Shown here piece by piece: positions 53,460 through 63,500 of a stretch of DNA of 64,000 nucleotides. The position numbers were made by a program, and so were the translations under genes. The stretch covers positions 44,545 to 108,544 of the forward strand of contig JAUCBJ010007037.1 of NCBI GenBank assembly GCA_032718475.1. Direction: 5' to 3'. Under the pieces are notes generated by a model. The model had not been told where the DNA came from and searched no databases. It was given only the letters and a program-made list of their open reading frames with translations. Source of the stretch: Nemertoderma westbladi (taxonomy: Eukaryota; Xenacoelomorpha; Nemertodermatida; Nemertodermatidae). The stretch's first letter is position 1. Every line of letters begins with the position of its first letter.

Positions 53460-54773
53460 AGAAGTAAGGCACAACGGGGAAGTCTCGTGGTAAGGGTGAA
53501 AAGGGGTATAATGAGGTGAATGCGACTGCAACGGACTCTGAAAGTCGGCCGGTAGGTTAGTGGTTCTCTTGATGTGGGAGAGAGTTACTTGTGACTGGTT
53601 AGCGATATATAGAAAGGTTGACAAGCGGGGACTGTTGGTGTAAGCGCCACAGGACAGCTTTTTGTATGCCTCAACGCAGGGTTTAATGTCGGAGAGGACA
53701 TGCGACTGCTTGGAGGAGCTAATGAAATATGGGAGGAAGTGTTGTACTGCGGCAGCAATGGAGAGCGCTTCTAACTTGCACGTGAGCCAGGTTTGCTGGT
53801 GGGCTTTTAGCTTGGTAGAGTAAACTGCTTTTAGAATACAACACTGCACCTAGGCCGTCAATGGATGATGCAGCATCTGTAACGAGGAAGAGTTCATCGC
53901 TGGGACGCAGGATGGTGACAGACTGGCACGACTGGATGGCGGCTTGGGAGCAGTGAAAGATTGCATTAAGCTCGGGCGACCAAGCAACGGAATCGCCGGG
54001 TTTGGTTGTAAGGAGGGACTCGAGTGGGGCCACGAGTGCGGAGGAGCACGGGAGGACGCGGGCGAGCATCTTGTAAGATCCTAGGTATGAATGGAGATCC
54101 CGAACTGTGGCTGGGATGGGACACCGGGACAATGCGGACGTGATGTGGGTAGATGCGGATAACAAACCGTTGGACCACGACCAACCGAGGATGGTGGTGG
54201 TCTTAGGGTAGATAAACGTCTTCTTGGTGGATAGGAGGAAGTCGGCACGATGGAGGGTGCAGTGGAGCTGTGTGATGTTCGCAAGGAGTTCAGGGATGGT
54301 GTTGCCGCCGCAATATATGTCATCGGCAAGTTTGACAATGGATCCCTGGATGAGAAGATCACCAAGGACTCGGGACATAAGTTCCTCGAGTGCGGTTTTG
54401 CTGTCGGGTATGCCCATGGCGCAGCGCCTGTATACGCGCACTCCACAGAAGGGAGTGGATACTCCGCAGAAGCGCATCGACTCGAGTTGGGGAGGAATCT
54501 GGTAGAAGGCGCTGGTGAGATCCGCTTTGATTAGGTATTTAAACCATCCGAGGGAATGGATGGTTGACTCGACGTTGGGGAGGAATGCGGGTTAGGGTTT
54601 ACAATAGCGTGCGATCTTGGTAAATGCGGTAACCAACCGGAAGCCGCCGTTGAGTTTGGTGACAAGGAAGCTCGGGTTGAGGTATTCGACGGGGATGCCG
54701 ACGAGCTTGGGGTGGATGAAAATGCCGAGGCGTTCGAGTGAATCAAACTATTCTTGGAGTTCTACGAGGCAAT
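53460..54773 (-). pseudogene. pol: Gypsy-3 reverse transcriptase and RNase H
   Basis: Minus-strand readings in two or three frames. From 54773 downward: ARDCLVELQE, then LNPSFLVTKLNGGFRLVTAF, KADLTSAFYQIP and the 252-residue frame from 54477. In it are MGIPDSKTALEELMSRVLGD and VKLADDIYCGGNT, the active site with both aspartates. ILGWSWSNGLLSAS and the RNase H start LFLVTDAASSIDGLGAVLY follow. A frame change at about 53850 and an upstream stop mark it as dead. Confidence 0.78.
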
Positions 54774-54781
54774 CGCGGGCG

Positions 54782-55855
54782 CAGGCCCGTATCGTGCGGG
54801 GGGGCTTTGGGGGCACTGCCCCCCCAGACAAGTCCCGCTGCCCCCCCAGACATGTCTTGTTCACTCGTCTTGTTCACAATTAATTAATAATAATATTGTT
54901 GTTGTTGACCCCAGTGATCAATATTATTGGATACACATTGATACACTTATAATAGGATACACACTTCTACACACTGATCTGACTCCCCACCATCCCATTT
55001 TAGTCCAATTATATAATACTACTTGACATTAACCTACCTGTAATTACTAAAAATACCCGAAAGCTCCAGGTTCTCTCATTGGCTACCAGGAGTTGTTTTC
55101 TGTTGACCCATCACCTATTTGTCTGCAATTTGGGAGCCAGCTTGCAGCTAAAAGTCTAGGCACTGAGGGTTGCTTAAGCTGGTATCAATATCTATAATTT
55201 GTTGTCACTTAACCTTAATCCTATTATACCTGAAGTGGGTCCTTCGCGCAGCACGTGACATAAACTTATGTAAGTGCCAACGCGAAAGAAATTTAAGCAA
55301 AATCTAAGCAGATGTCCCTTGATCACTTTACACCTAGAGGCAGTCTGGAAATCTGCAATCGATTTAAGACCTCAGAAAAAGATTTAATGACACAGCAAAT
55401 GGTCTAGTACAATTCTGCCAAGTTTCCGCTTAAACGGATTAAAAGCAAAGAAATGGGAGGACATTTGATGCTTAGACATGTAGCCATCTAGTGGGAGACT
55501 GCTGAACTGTTGGTGTCAAAAGTCGCTAAATATTGTCAAGTTTTGGACATATTTTATGCCTACAAATTTTTAATTTGACAGCTTTAAATCTGACAAAGTT
55601 ATTTGAATGTTACGTTAATGAAATCGTTACGACAACAACTATTTGCCATTATTGACATACCCCTTAACAGTCTCAGTTCGCCAAGGCTCCACCAACTTCG
55701 TGGCTTGCCCCACACGCTCTTCAACAATATTGACATTACTAAATTAACTCTCGCTTTGTTGTATGCCCCCACAAACCCAGTTAAGGGTTTGCCCCCCCAG
55801 ATTTGGCCTCTGCCCCCCCCCCCCCCCCAGATATTATGATCACCATACGGGCCTG
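54782..55855. mobile_element. hAT-like non-autonomous DNA transposon (1,074 bp) with 8-bp duplication
   Basis: Inverted ends CAGGCCCGTAT (11 bp perfect; GTG matches again after one mismatch) are flanked by CGCGGGCG (54774-54781) and CGTGGGCG (55856-55863), an 8-bp duplication with one mismatch. Removing it restores the Gypsy-3 reading PQYA-RDCL. Subterminal TGCCCCCCCAGA occurs at 54817-54828, 54839-54850, 55790-55801 and, with a longer C run, 55811-55831. 8-bp duplications and CAG-starting ends are typical of hAT elements. There is no transposase frame, so it is non-autonomous. Confidence 0.85.
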
Positions 55856-55863
55856 CGTGGGCG

Positions 55864-56793
55864 TATTGTGGGATGCGACCTTTGTGCTGTGGGGGTAATG
55901 TAGGAGAAACGTTTACGACAGCCTCGAATGGACTGGCAGAGCCATTGTAGCCGGGATACTGAGGGTCAAACAAAGCCGCGTATTGTTCCAGTACATCGTG
56001 GAAGGAGGCACGTTCCTGGTGGGTGATGATGTTGGGATCTAGTTGGACTGCACTGATGTGGGATTTGGATATGGTGGCAGGCACAGGGTGTACGACTACA
56101 GTGCGGATTTCGGGGGATGGGAGTGGCTGGGTAGTGGAGTTGATGGGTGCGAGTGTGGTAGGGCGAGTTGCGTTGGATGAACACAGGACTAGGGATAGGT
56201 TCGGGATAGTGATAGTGCCTGCAAGGGGTTGGAGATACATTGGCGGGAACCAAGACTGAGTGGTGAAGCGGGCGGGGCTGTTGGCTATGTGTGGGGATAC
56301 AAGGAGGTCAGAGGACTCGAGTAGGTGTGCTGGGAGGGAGAGGGTTTCACCCAGTAGGACGATGGATGATTTTAACGGGGCTCGGAGTACAGATGTGTAG
56401 ACGGATCGAGGGACCGGGCCGCTTCTTGGGGGGGAGGGGGGGGGGGGGGTACTGGATAGATCTGCCATCGTGGAATGTTATCAATGACTGGCCGGGACGG
56501 ATAGTGACGTCAGTGGTTGTGAGGAATGGCATGCCCGCAAGAAGCAGAACGTTGAGGCTCGTGACGACGAGGCCGCGGAAGGGGAGGCTGAGGTCGTCGT
56601 ACGTGAGGTTGAACGAGGTTTTGCTGATGACATTGAGCATCGGGGAACCATCGGCTTTCACGGGTACTTGTTGGGAGCCCCGGGTGATGGGGATGCCTAG
56701 GCGGATGGCAGTGTCGTGTGCAATCATATCGGACTCGGCACCGCAGTCAAGGAGGACATTGACAGGTTTGTGCTTGTAGTGGGCGACAAACAC
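55864..56793 (-). pseudogene. pol: Gypsy-3 protease and linker to reverse transcriptase
   Basis: The minus-strand frame 56793-56347 carries an aspartic protease: NVLLDCGAESDMIAHDTAI (active-site D-C-G instead of D-T-G), then LLLAGMPFLTTTDVTI. A G/C run at about 56429-56448 shifts the frame. The frame from 56468 continues with ASFHDVLEQYAALFDPQYPG and HKGRIPQYA, the block just before reverse transcriptase. Confidence 0.75.
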
Positions 56794-56813
56794 CGGACTA
56801 GGTCATATGGCCA

Positions 56814-57716
56814 CTACATTAACTGAGGGCTCAGAGTGGGGTGTTGGGACTGGATCGGGGTCGTCCTCGGGTTGATCACTGAACTCTTCGTCTCCGTCGA
56901 GGTGGACGAGGCGTGCTCAAGATATAAAACGCTTGTTGGCGGGTGGGAGGAAGGGGCAACTGCTGAAGAAGTGGTTGGTACTTGAACGTTTTGTCTGTGT
57001 GCACTGGGGGTACCGGCGCATAGATCGGCTGGAACCGTGGGTTTTGGGTGGTGGCGGTGGTCGCCGGGTCTGAGCACAAAAAGTGCAAACTTCGGCCGTG
57101 GTATGAAGTTTGTCCAACAGTGAGGAAAGCGCTCGGCTCAGGCTTTCAAATCCTCAGGCTTTATGCTTGCCATGGTTCGGGAACGAAGTTTGGTCCCGTA
57201 CCATTGCTGGACAAGTTGTGGGAGATCCTGATGAATCAGACAAAGCCAAACTAAGACGTTGAAGTTCTCAAGGGGGGGGGGGATTCCACCATCCTGGCGG
57301 ATGAGGCAATCGTCTATGAATGCGGAGAGACGTTGGAACAAGGTTCCTATGGTTGCAAGGTGATCTTGCTGAACGCGAGGAAATGGGAACCCATCATTGC
57401 CTGAAATCCGTAGTGGAGGTGGATAGCTTGCCAGATGGAAGGCAAGGAGATAGAGTCACGGACTATGGTGTTGCGGGCGATGAGAGGGTCGTAGTTTGCC
57501 ACCTGGCCCAGCATCAAGTTTACGGTGGCGGCCTTCTGTACTGCGGTGCGGCGCGCAGCCTCGGCAATGGTGTGCGGATCGTCGGTGAACCCTTGAAGTG
57601 GAGCGGCGCGGGAGTGACGCAGCCATGTGAGAGTACGTGAGGTTGTTCTGCCACACCTCAAACGAATTAATTGTCTCGGATTTATCGAGCGGTAAGAGTT
57701 TGGGAGGCTTTAACAC
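56814..57716 (-). pseudogene. gag: Gypsy-3 gag remains
   Basis: The minus strand from 57716 starts [20 protein letters not shown] and WQNNLTYSH, the N-terminal capsid block of this Gypsy group. The frame is lost at about 57610, and later pieces are proline-rich with a CTFCAQT remnant of a zinc cluster near 57090. Not functional. Confidence 0.6.
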
Positions 57717-57895
57717 TCCGGTAAACGCAATGCTGTGTGCGAGTGGTCAGGTGAGAGATCTGCTGCTATGGTGAGAAGAACGAGGCGGGAGACAGAAAAC
57801 AAGAATGCCACCACGCCAGAAGTAAGGCAAGACGGGGAAGTCTCGTGTTAAGGGTGAACGGGAAGAACGATGTGAATGCGACTGCGACGTGTATG

Positions 57896-58197
57896 TATAA
57901 TATTATAATATAATATCAGATATATATATATATAACGTAATGGAACAATAGCATATAGCAGCCAACCCTAACTAGGTAACGCAGTGCAGCTATGGTAGAA
58001 TGTAGGTAAAACAGTGTAGCTACGTTACCAGCAGCTGTGTAGTCGGCAGGTACCGGTCGTGTGCTGACGTGGACACTCCGCACCATGTACTGACACACTG
58101 TATGTCAGGCCGACCGTCAGGCCATGTGAGACAGACAGACGGTAGGTCCTAACCGGTTGGCGCTGTCTGTTTGTCTGTCATTCTGTCTGATCTGTCA
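57896..58197. other. Unassigned, AT then TGTC microsatellite
   Basis: A TATA-rich run at about 57896-57935, no gene, and TGTCTGTTTGTCTGTC at about 58163-58180 directly before the LINE A fragment. Confidence 0.5.
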
Positions 58198-58425
58198 GTT
58201 GCATAATCTTGTACTTTGGCAGCCTCATGGAGTGAATAAGCATGGTGGACAGCCCATGACTTTTTTGAGACGCATCTTAAAGGATACTGCCCTTGAAGAT
58301 GCGGATGATCTAGCAAATATCATGGGTGATAGGGAGTTGTGGCGGCGCAATTTTGTCGACAAGCCGGCACAGCATTCATAAAAATGCAGCTGCAATGCAG
58401 CATGCCGATACTAGTAGTAGTAGTG
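58198..58425 (+). mobile_element. LINE A, short 3' fragment
   Basis: 228 bp covering only the last coding part (HNLVLWQPHGVNKHGG ... DRELWRRNF) and the 3' signature with ACTAGTAGTAGTAG. 5'-truncated in the middle of a codon block. Confidence 0.82.
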
Positions 58426-58439
58426 AGTCTGACTGTCAA

Positions 58440-58764
58440 TTTCACAGACAATAAATAAGTAAGCACACCACATCACTATAATTTATGATATGGGGGTTTT
58501 CCTAGTCGCTGATTCCATTTTCAATGTCAATTTTAATATTTGACTGAACCTAGAATGTCTGTTTGTCTGTTTTTATGTCTGTCTGCCTGTCAGTCAAAAT
58601 ATAAGGAGGCATGTCACCTGAATAAAATTTCAGATATGGGGGTTTTCCTAGTCGCTGATTTCATTTCTAGTACATGTTTTAATGTTTGATGACATCTGGA
58701 CTGCCTGTATGTCTATCTGTCTTTTTGTCTGTCTGTTTGTCTGTCTGTCTGACTTACTGCCTGA
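58440..58764 (+). repeat. Two units of a dispersed TGTC-associated repeat
   Basis: Both units contain GATATGGGGGTTTTCCTAGT then CGCTGATTYCATTT, at about 58489 and 58632 (about 143 bp apart), each leading into TGTC tetranucleotide runs. Single further copies lie at about 53391 and 61360. They may be internal repeats of the TTAA element. Confidence 0.65.
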
Positions 58765-61310
58765 CTAATGCAATTTTTAAGTATGTAAATTCTAAACGAT
58801 CAACGAAATCGGGTATATCAGCATTCAAAATAGACGGCAAAGTAATTGTCGATTATGCAACTAGAGCTCATATTTTATCCAATGTATTAACTGAAAATTT
58901 TACTGTTGATAATAATTCTGTTCCTATTTTTCACAGTAGAGTTCCAGCCGGTGTAAATAAATCATCTGTTAACTTTTCTCCTGGTGCAGTATATTCAGTC
59001 CTTTGTAAAATGAAACATAAAACCGGACGCACTCCTGATGAAATACTACTACTACTACTAGGATCGGCATGCTGCATTGCAGCTGCATTTTTAAGAATGC
59101 TGTGCCGGCTTATCGACAAAATTGCACCGCCACAACTCCCTATCACCCATGACATTTGCTAGATCATCCGCATCTTCAAGGCCAGTGTCCTTTAAGATGC
59201 GTCTCAAGAAAGTCATGGGCAGTCCACCATGCTTATTCACTCCATAAGGCTGCCAAAGTACAAGATTATGCACTGGATGGTCCTCACGGCGAAAGCAATG
59301 TCCTGCAAAGCGGAGGCGATTTTGTTCTACTGTCAAGATTTGGGGAACCAATGAGACACCTCCAATGTTATATAGTGTCTCGTTGGAGATGTGTGCATTG
59401 TACTTGACACAATGAACCCGGCGTAGCATTCTTGTGAATGTGCAATCCAGAGATTTGGTGTCCTCAGCAGTTAGAGCCCAGCATAGACTCCCGTAGAGGA
59501 GTACTGGAACAACTGCTGCTCTAAATAACCGGACCTTAAGTTTCCGATTAATAAGTTACTGATTAGTTTCTGATGGAATGCCGAGTATTTTATTTGTAAA
59601 TTTAGCCCGTTTTTTATCCGTGCCCCTTTCACTGTTTTTAATATATGTTTTACCTCAAATGCACTACCCACAGTATGGCTTAAAGCTTTTATTATCCCTA
59701 TTTATAAAAAGAAGGATTACACAGACCCGTGCAATTATAGACCAGTTTCGTTAACTTGTGTGGGTTGTAAAATTATGGAAACGTGTATAAAAAAAGAACT
59801 TTTAGCGTATTTAAGGAACATAAATTAATCAGTAAAGCTCAGCACGGTTTTATGGAAGGAAGAAGTACAGTAACCCAACTTTTAGAATGTAAAATTAAAG
59901 GTATAAATGCTTAGATAACCGAAGTCAGGTGGACGTAATTTACGTCGATTTTGCTAAAGCATTTGACTCTGTAGTCCATAATAAACTTTTGTGTAAATTG
60001 AATAGTTATGGTATCACTGGTAATTTGATTAATTGGATTGGTGCTTTTCTTAACAATCGTATACAACAAGTAATAGTAGGAAATTCATATTCTGTAGAAT
60101 GTAAAGTTACTTCTGGAACAGTACAAGGTAGTGTGTGCTAGGTCCTCTCTTATTTTTATTATTCGTCAACGAGTTATCCGACTTAGTAAAAGCCCCAGGG
60201 GTCACGTGTAAACTTTTTGCAGACGATCTACAAATATATGCCAAAACTACTAATAGTGCACCTTTATCCAATTCTCTTATTTTACTCGATAATTGGGCGA
60301 AACAATGGCAAGTGAAAATAGCACCACATAAATGTTCAGTGTTAAATATTTCTACAACGAGAAGCTCTAATTTACAGTATATTTTAGATGGTAGGGTATT
60401 GGATTGTGAGACTTTTTGTAAAGATTTAGGGGTAACCGTATGTGCCAATCTAATTTTTGACCTTCATTGTAAGGAGAAAGTTGCAAAAGCTTTTAAAATT
60501 ATCAATATGATTTTCAGATGTTTTAAGACAAGTAACTCAAAAGCCATTCTCACTGCGTATAAAACTTATGTTAGGCCAATTCTAGAATACTGTACGGTTA
60601 TAACATCTCCTTTCCATGTAGGCATTATAGATTTAATCGAGCGAGTACAGCGATACTTCACACGTAGACTCTTTTCTAGGTGCAATTTAAGATATGTAGA
60701 CTATATGAATCGCTTATTACAGTTGAAATTGCAACCACTAGAAGTACGTAGGTTACTTACTGATTTAAAAATGGTGTACTCTATTTTACATAGGCGTGTT
60801 GACCTACCAATTGATAACTTTTTTACCCTCAATACGCGTCAATCTTCAAGAGGGCATAATATGAAAATTTTTAAGCCTCAAGCCCGTCTACAAGTGGTGA
60901 AATTTTCTTTTTCTCACCGCATAGTAGATATTTGGAATTCATTGCCGTCTGAGTTAGTAAATGCGTCCAGCTATAATATTTTTAAATCTAGAATTTTACA
61001 GATTGATCTACTTCCGTACAGTCATTTTAACAGATTTTTAGACTAATATAAAACATAATTTTTTATTATTTATATATTTATATTTTAATTTTAATGCACC
61101 AATTTTATCAGTATGTATTTTTTCCGTATATTACAGTACGTATAATTTGATTTCCCTTAAAGGAGCGGAATTTATATTGTAATATTTTATTTCACCCATT
61201 AGTGTACTTTGTACCTGGGTGATGTTCTCCCTCTTTATACTGGTTTCTTATTAAAATTAATTTATTATGTATAGAGGTGCTATAATAATAATAATAATAC
61301 TGTCGGTGCC
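58765..61310 (+). pseudogene. LINE B: CR1-like LINE related to LINE D, broken
   Basis: 5'-truncated ORF2 starting in the linker (IFKYVNSKRSTKSG, compare IYKYINSKRKSTLG in LINE D). It is split at 59044-59550 by a reversed LINE A. Reverse transcriptase blocks are CNYRPVSLTCVGCKIMETC (about 59730), VIYVDFAKAFDSVVHNK (about 59935), SGTVQGSV and, after a one-base frameshift at about 60135, LGPLLFLLF, LFADDLQIYA and the C-terminus to a TAA at 61044. The 3' UTR ends in ATA repeats at about 61283-61300. Stops at about 59826 and 59912 also break it. Confidence 0.8.
59044..59550 (-). pseudogene. LINE A fragment inserted in LINE B
   Basis: Minus-strand LINE A 3' end, 5'-truncated at about 59550. The 112-residue frame (59429-59091) has the standard C-terminus (NRLRFAGHCFRREDHPVHN ... 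MGDRELWRCNF). The TACTACTACTACTAG at the left is the reversed tail. A possible imperfect flanking repeat (CTGATGAAAT, CTGATGGAAT) is not convincing. Confidence 0.8.
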
Positions 61311-61922
61311 ACAGATAAAATATAAGTAAACACATCATTTTACTATAATTTCTGATATGGGGGTTTTCCTAGTTGGTGATTTCATTTCCCATGTCATTTT
61401 TAATAATTGAATGAACCTAGACTGTCTGTTTAAGTTGTCTGTATTTCTTTCTTGACAGACAGATCGACTGTCAGACAAATATACAGGCATAATAGACTCC
61501 TCCAAACAGGAAAGATAACACCAGAAATAAAATCACCGACCTTAAAAACCCCCACAGTGAAAATTTTAGTTACGTAGTGTGATTCGATATGTTTTTGACA
61601 GACAGACCGACAGACGGACAAACAGACAGAGAATCTAGATTTGAAAAATGACCACGGAAATGGAATTCGCGACCACGAAAACCCATGTAGCAATTATTTT
61701 AGTTAGGTAGTGTACATTTTTATATCCATAACTTGTTGACAAACAGAAAAACAGACCAATAGACAGAAGAACAGACAACTTATGTTGTGATGATGTGATG
61801 TCTTATGATGTGATGTTAGGATTTCGATTTCTGAAAACTTCGTTAAATTCTGATTTAGATTTAATTAAAAAAAAAATTCGAAATTTTTCAATATTTGAAA
61901 AGTTCTGGGGTACCATCTCCCC
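61311..61922. other. TTAA element right interior with TGTC/GACA runs
   Basis: One copy of the GATATGGGGGTTTTCCTAGT unit at about 61357, TGTC/GACA runs at about 61423-61475, 61598-61632 and 61736-61776, then AT-rich sequence to the terminal repeat at 61905-61922. No gene. Confidence 0.55.
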
Positions 61923-62060
61923 TTAAAGGACACTGGCCTTCAAGATGCGGATGATCTAGCAAATGTCATGGGTGATAGGGAGTTGTGGCGGCGCAATTTT
62001 GTCAACAAGCCGGCACATCATTCTTAAAAATGCAGAATGCCGATCCTTGTAGTAGTCATA
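61923..62060 (+). mobile_element. LINE A 3' end, distal piece beyond the TTAA element
   Basis: Starts TTAAAGGACACTGGCC, the exact continuation of the LINE A copy that stops at 52869, and ends with GCCGATCCTTGTAGTAG. Confidence 0.85.
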
Positions 62061-62350
62061 AACATGAAATAGAGACTCATCTACATTCACAAACATTTGT
62101 TCATCGCGTTTTGAAGATAAAATATGCCTTTACTATTCCTCGAAAATGCGACTTAAAAAATCAGATATAATTTTTTTTTTTTTTTTTTTGATGTTCGTTA
62201 TAATTAGGACATATAGTATATTAGATTAAAATTGTATATACAATTAAATATATAGCTGCACCAATCCAACATCCCACCACCAATCAAAACAATACAATTA
62301 AGACAAACCAATTAAACATACAATTAAAAAGGGTGCACCGTGGATTAATA
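62061..62350. other. AT-rich spacer
   Basis: Contains a run of about 19 T at 62171-62189 and AATTAAA-rich sequence before the minisatellite. No gene. Confidence 0.5.
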
Positions 62351-63050
62351 CCGGTCTGCGAGGTCATTCCCCTGCAGACCCGCACCATCTCCAAAGCCCA
62401 GCGGTCTGCGAGGTCATTCCCCTGCAGACCCGCACCATCTCCAAAGCCCAGCGGTCTGCGAGGTCATTCCCCTGCAGACCCACACCATCTCCAAAGCCCA
62501 GCGGTCTGCGAGGTCATTCCCCTGCAGACCCACACCATCTCCAAAGCCCAGCGGTCTGCGAGGTCATTCCCCTGCAGACCCGCACCATCTCCAAAGCCCA
62601 GCGGTCTGCGAGGTCATTCCCCTGCAGACCCGCACCATCTCCAAAGCCCAGCGGTCTGCGAGGTCATTCCCCTGCAGACCCGCACCATCTCCAAAGCCCA
62701 GCGGTCTGCGAGGTCATTCCCCTGCAGACCCGCACCATCTCCAAAGCCCAGCGGTCTGCGAGGTCATTCCCCTGCAGACCCACACCATCTCCAAAGCCCA
62801 GCGGTCTGCGAGGTCATTCCCCTGCAGACCCGCACCATCTCCAAAGCCCAGCGGTCTGCGAGGTCATTCCCCTGCAGACCCGCACCATCTCCAAAGCCCA
62901 GCGGTCTGCGAGGTCATTCCCCTGCAGACCCACACCATCTCCAAAGCCCAGCGGTCTGCGAGGTCATTCCCCTGCAGACCCACACCATCTCCAAAGCCCA
63001 GCGGTCTGCGAGGTCATTCCCCTGCAGACCCGCACCATCTCCAAAGCCCA
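62351..63050 (+). repeat. 50-bp minisatellite, 14 copies
   Basis: Fourteen head-to-tail units of exactly 50 bp, nearly identical. Each has GGTCTGC and GCAGACC arms separated by 14 bases, so each can fold into a 7-bp hairpin. The only common variant is CGCACC or CACACC near base 32. In order the units read G G A A G G G G A G G A A G at that site. All three forward frames are open because the unit lacks stops; this gives an apparent 297-codon frame that I do not call a gene. Confidence 0.95.
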
Positions 63051-63205
63051 GCGCCAGATATATATTATATATAAAGCCCAGCGCCCAGCGCCCAGCGCCC
63101 AGCGCCCAGCGCCCAGCACCCAGCGCCCAGCGCCCAGCGCCCAGCACCCAGCACCCAGCGCCCATCGCCCAGCGCCCAGCACCCAGCGCCCAGCGCCCAG
63201 CGCCA
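63051..63205 (-). repeat. GCGCCCA heptamer array, G-rich on the minus strand
   Basis: After a short AT spacer (63055-63073), about 18 units of GCGCCCA (variants GCACCCA, GCGCCCAT) run to about 63202. They are bordered on both sides by GCCAGATATATATTAT-like sequence. The minus strand reads repeated TGGGCGC, with regularly spaced GGG triplets. Confidence 0.85.
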
Positions 63206-63342
63206 GATATATATTATCAGATATAATAATGTTACTTTCTTTTTGTAAAATAAAAATATTATCTTATAAGGGTAAAAATATATATATATATATATAATAT
63301 AATATAATATAAATTATTTAACATTTTTCTGCACAAAATACT

Positions 63343-63500
63343 CAGGATGTGCAGGTCGTTAGGGCGTCTGTCTCACAACTGGGAGGTATTAAGTTCGACC
63401 CCAGGAGTAGTTTTTGCTAAGCTTACTCTACTTCAGCCACAATCAAAATGTAATAAAACGTGTCTCATTAGAGAATTAATGAACTGAATCAATAAATCAC
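63343..63500 (+). mobile_element. tRNA-derived SINE (putative)
   Basis: 63344-63413 resembles a decayed tRNA: a box A-like GTCGTTAGGGCG, an anticodon-loop-like TCTCACAA, and a box B-like AAGTTCGACCCCA (63390-63402). Stem pairing is poor, so it is not a working tRNA. The following roughly 90 bp would be the SINE body; its end is not defined. Only one copy is seen. Confidence 0.45.

Larger units (their letters stand above)
53455..57895 (-). mobile_element. Gypsy-3 relic, reversed, interrupted by a hAT-like element
   Basis: Minus-strand Ty3/Gypsy remains: gag (57716-56814), protease (56793-56347), reverse transcriptase and RNase H (to about 53460). About 75-80 bp of similar sequence occurs at both ends (53454-53530 and 57819-57893, sharing GCCAGAAGTAAGGCA-type sequence), probably LTR remnants. 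In minus-strand sense the right copy is followed by TGGTGGCATTC, a plausible primer-binding site. Target duplication not identified. Confidence 0.72.
52870..61922. mobile_element. TTAA-target element with 18-bp terminal inverted repeats, 9,053 bp, non-autonomous
   Basis: The left end reads GGGGAGATAGTACCACAG and the reverse complement of the right end GGGGAGATGGTACCCCAG (16 of 18 identical). TTAA flanks both ends (52866-52869, 61923-61926), and joining the flanks restores the LINE A sequence GCATCTTAAAGGACAC exactly. TTAA duplications are typical of piggyBac and Kolobok superfamilies; the ends do not decide which. No transposase frame is present. Most of the length is later cargo: Gypsy-3, LINE A pieces and a CR1-like LINE. 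Alternatively a smaller core carried satellite-like repeats into which the other elements inserted. Confidence 0.75.

Noticed and set aside
58686-58764. Cys/Leu/Ser/Val-rich peptide resembling a signal or membrane segment
   Set aside because: It is a translation of the TGTC microsatellite.
62351-63050. CRISPR-like array
   Set aside because: Units are contiguous with no unique spacers, and the setting is clearly an animal genome.
62333-63226. 297-codon frame across the minisatellite
   Set aside because: The 50-bp unit has no stop in any forward frame, so a long frame arises automatically; no start context, and the units are conserved as DNA.
63343-63413. Functional tRNA gene
   Set aside because: Acceptor, anticodon and T stems do not pair well; only internal promoter-like boxes remain, so a SINE is more likely.
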